Shown here piece after piece: positions 63,011 to 63,426 of a stretch of DNA of 63,426 bases. A program made the position numbers and the translations under genes. The DNA lies in assembly GCF_000168975.1 (NCBI RefSeq), contig NZ_AAUW01000029.1, positions 1 to 63,426 on the forward strand. Reading direction: 5' to 3'. The first letter of the stretch is position 1; every line of letters begins with the position of its first letter. The notes beneath the pieces are model-generated. The model was not told the DNA's origin, did no database searches, and saw only the letters and a program-made list of their open reading frames with translations. The stretch is from Roseibium aggregatum IAM 12614 (GTDB lineage Bacteria > Pseudomonadota > Alphaproteobacteria > Rhizobiales > Stappiaceae).

Positions 63011-63426
63011 CACGAAGGCACTTGTGCTCGACTTCGGCGGGGTCGTTACCCGCACGATGTTCGAGACCCACGACCTGACCGAACAGGCCCTCGGCCTTGC
63101 CCCCGGCACCCTCACCTGGCGAGGGCCGTTCGAGCCGGAAACGGACAGTCTCTGGCAGGCAATGCAGCGGGACGAGATTTCCGAACGCGACTACTGGCAC
63201 CGGCGCACACAGGAAATTGCCAGACTAACCGGCAACGACTGGACGGAAATGGCCCAGTTCGTGAAGGCAGCGCGCGGCGCTGATCCCGATGCCGTCATGC
63301 GACCGGAAGCCCTGGCCGCAATCGACATTGCCCGTCAGGCGGGCTGCAAGCTTGCGGTCCTGTCCAACGAGCTTGACCTTTTCTACGGTGCGGACTTCAG
63401 GAAAAAACTCGCTTTTCTGGACGATT
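63000..63426 (+). CDS. HAD-family hydrolase, partial (runs off right edge)
   Basis: The ATG at 63000 lies inside the last codons of the iclR gene and opens a frame with no stop before the window end (142 residues seen). HAD motif I is LVLDFGGVVTRT (nucleophile Asp) and motif II is LAVLSNELDLF; the cap region has DYWHRRTQEIARL. These match haloacid dehalogenase-like hydrolases, which are phosphatases or dehalogenases of small molecules. It is cotranscribed with iclR, suggesting a role in the same pathway. Confidence 0.85.
   Translation, partial: MPHDTKALVLDFGGVVTRTMFETHDLTEQALGLAPGTLTWRGPFEPETDSLWQAMQRDEISERDYWHRRTQEIARLTGNDWTEMAQFVKAARGADPDAVMRPEALAAIDIARQAGCKLAVLSNELDLFYGADFRKKLAFLDD

Noticed and set aside
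1..63426. Search for tRNA, rRNA and CRISPR arrays
   Set aside because: None was recognised by eye on either strand; a tRNA scan could still find one that was missed.

Overview
The window looks like a chromosomal segment of a marine-type alphaproteobacterium, most likely a Roseibium/Labrenzia (Stappiaceae) relative. This is inferred from the high GC of the core genes, a tctABC-type transporter, a FAD/GcvT demethylase-like oxidoreductase, DUF3369 response regulator, PrtD-type secretion genes and a Mu-like early region of the alphaproteobacterial type. No rRNA, tRNA or CRISPR array was seen, so the genus is not proven.

Region 1 (1-19.3 kb) is a mobile, partly AT-rich island. It opens with the early control region of a Mu-like transposable prophage: repressor facing right; ner, a 48-residue gene and a ParB-like gene facing left. 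An IS66 element with a grpB-family passenger gene sits beside the repressor. Next is a two-gene leftward operon pairing an R-S-E mono-ADP-ribosyltransferase with a protein that ends in an almost textbook ribosomal protein S15 domain. A decayed IS3-family (IS407 group) element follows, then a holin/GH108-muramidase fusion, and a coupled set of a 37-residue secreted peptide, a one-span membrane protein and a secreted 427-residue protein. A broken large tyrosine recombinase, two IS110-family transposases, and a SieB-like plus DUF4365 pair that resembles a phage-defence module complete the island.

Region 2 (19.8-25.3 kb) carries an enolase-superfamily enzyme, a pseudogenised phospholipase D lipoprotein, two small genes and galE.

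Region 3 (25.3-48.6 kb) is a surface-polysaccharide and type I secretion locus. Two leftward operons hold glycosyltransferases (GT2, GT4 and a GT2-GT4 fusion), two polysaccharide pyruvyl transferase-family proteins, a methyltransferase, a coiled-coil membrane protein and a Tat-exported GH16 glycanase. Beside them lie an RTX protein and its likely ABC transporter and HlyD adaptor, a MarR-type regulator with a 21-bp palindrome next to its start, and another GT4. ATTTCGAA-like half-sites recur in three promoter regions of this locus.

Region 4 (49-63.4 kb) has a sensor kinase overlapping a REC-DUF3369-(degenerate GGDEF)-EAL protein, a FAD/GcvT oxidoreductase, and a leftward tctCBA-aldehyde dehydrogenase-Tm-1-like operon. 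Facing that operon are an IclR regulator and a partial HAD hydrolase, across an intergenic region with two palindromes.

The strongest candidate for an undescribed system is the ADP-ribosyltransferase/S15-domain pair at 4755-5899.
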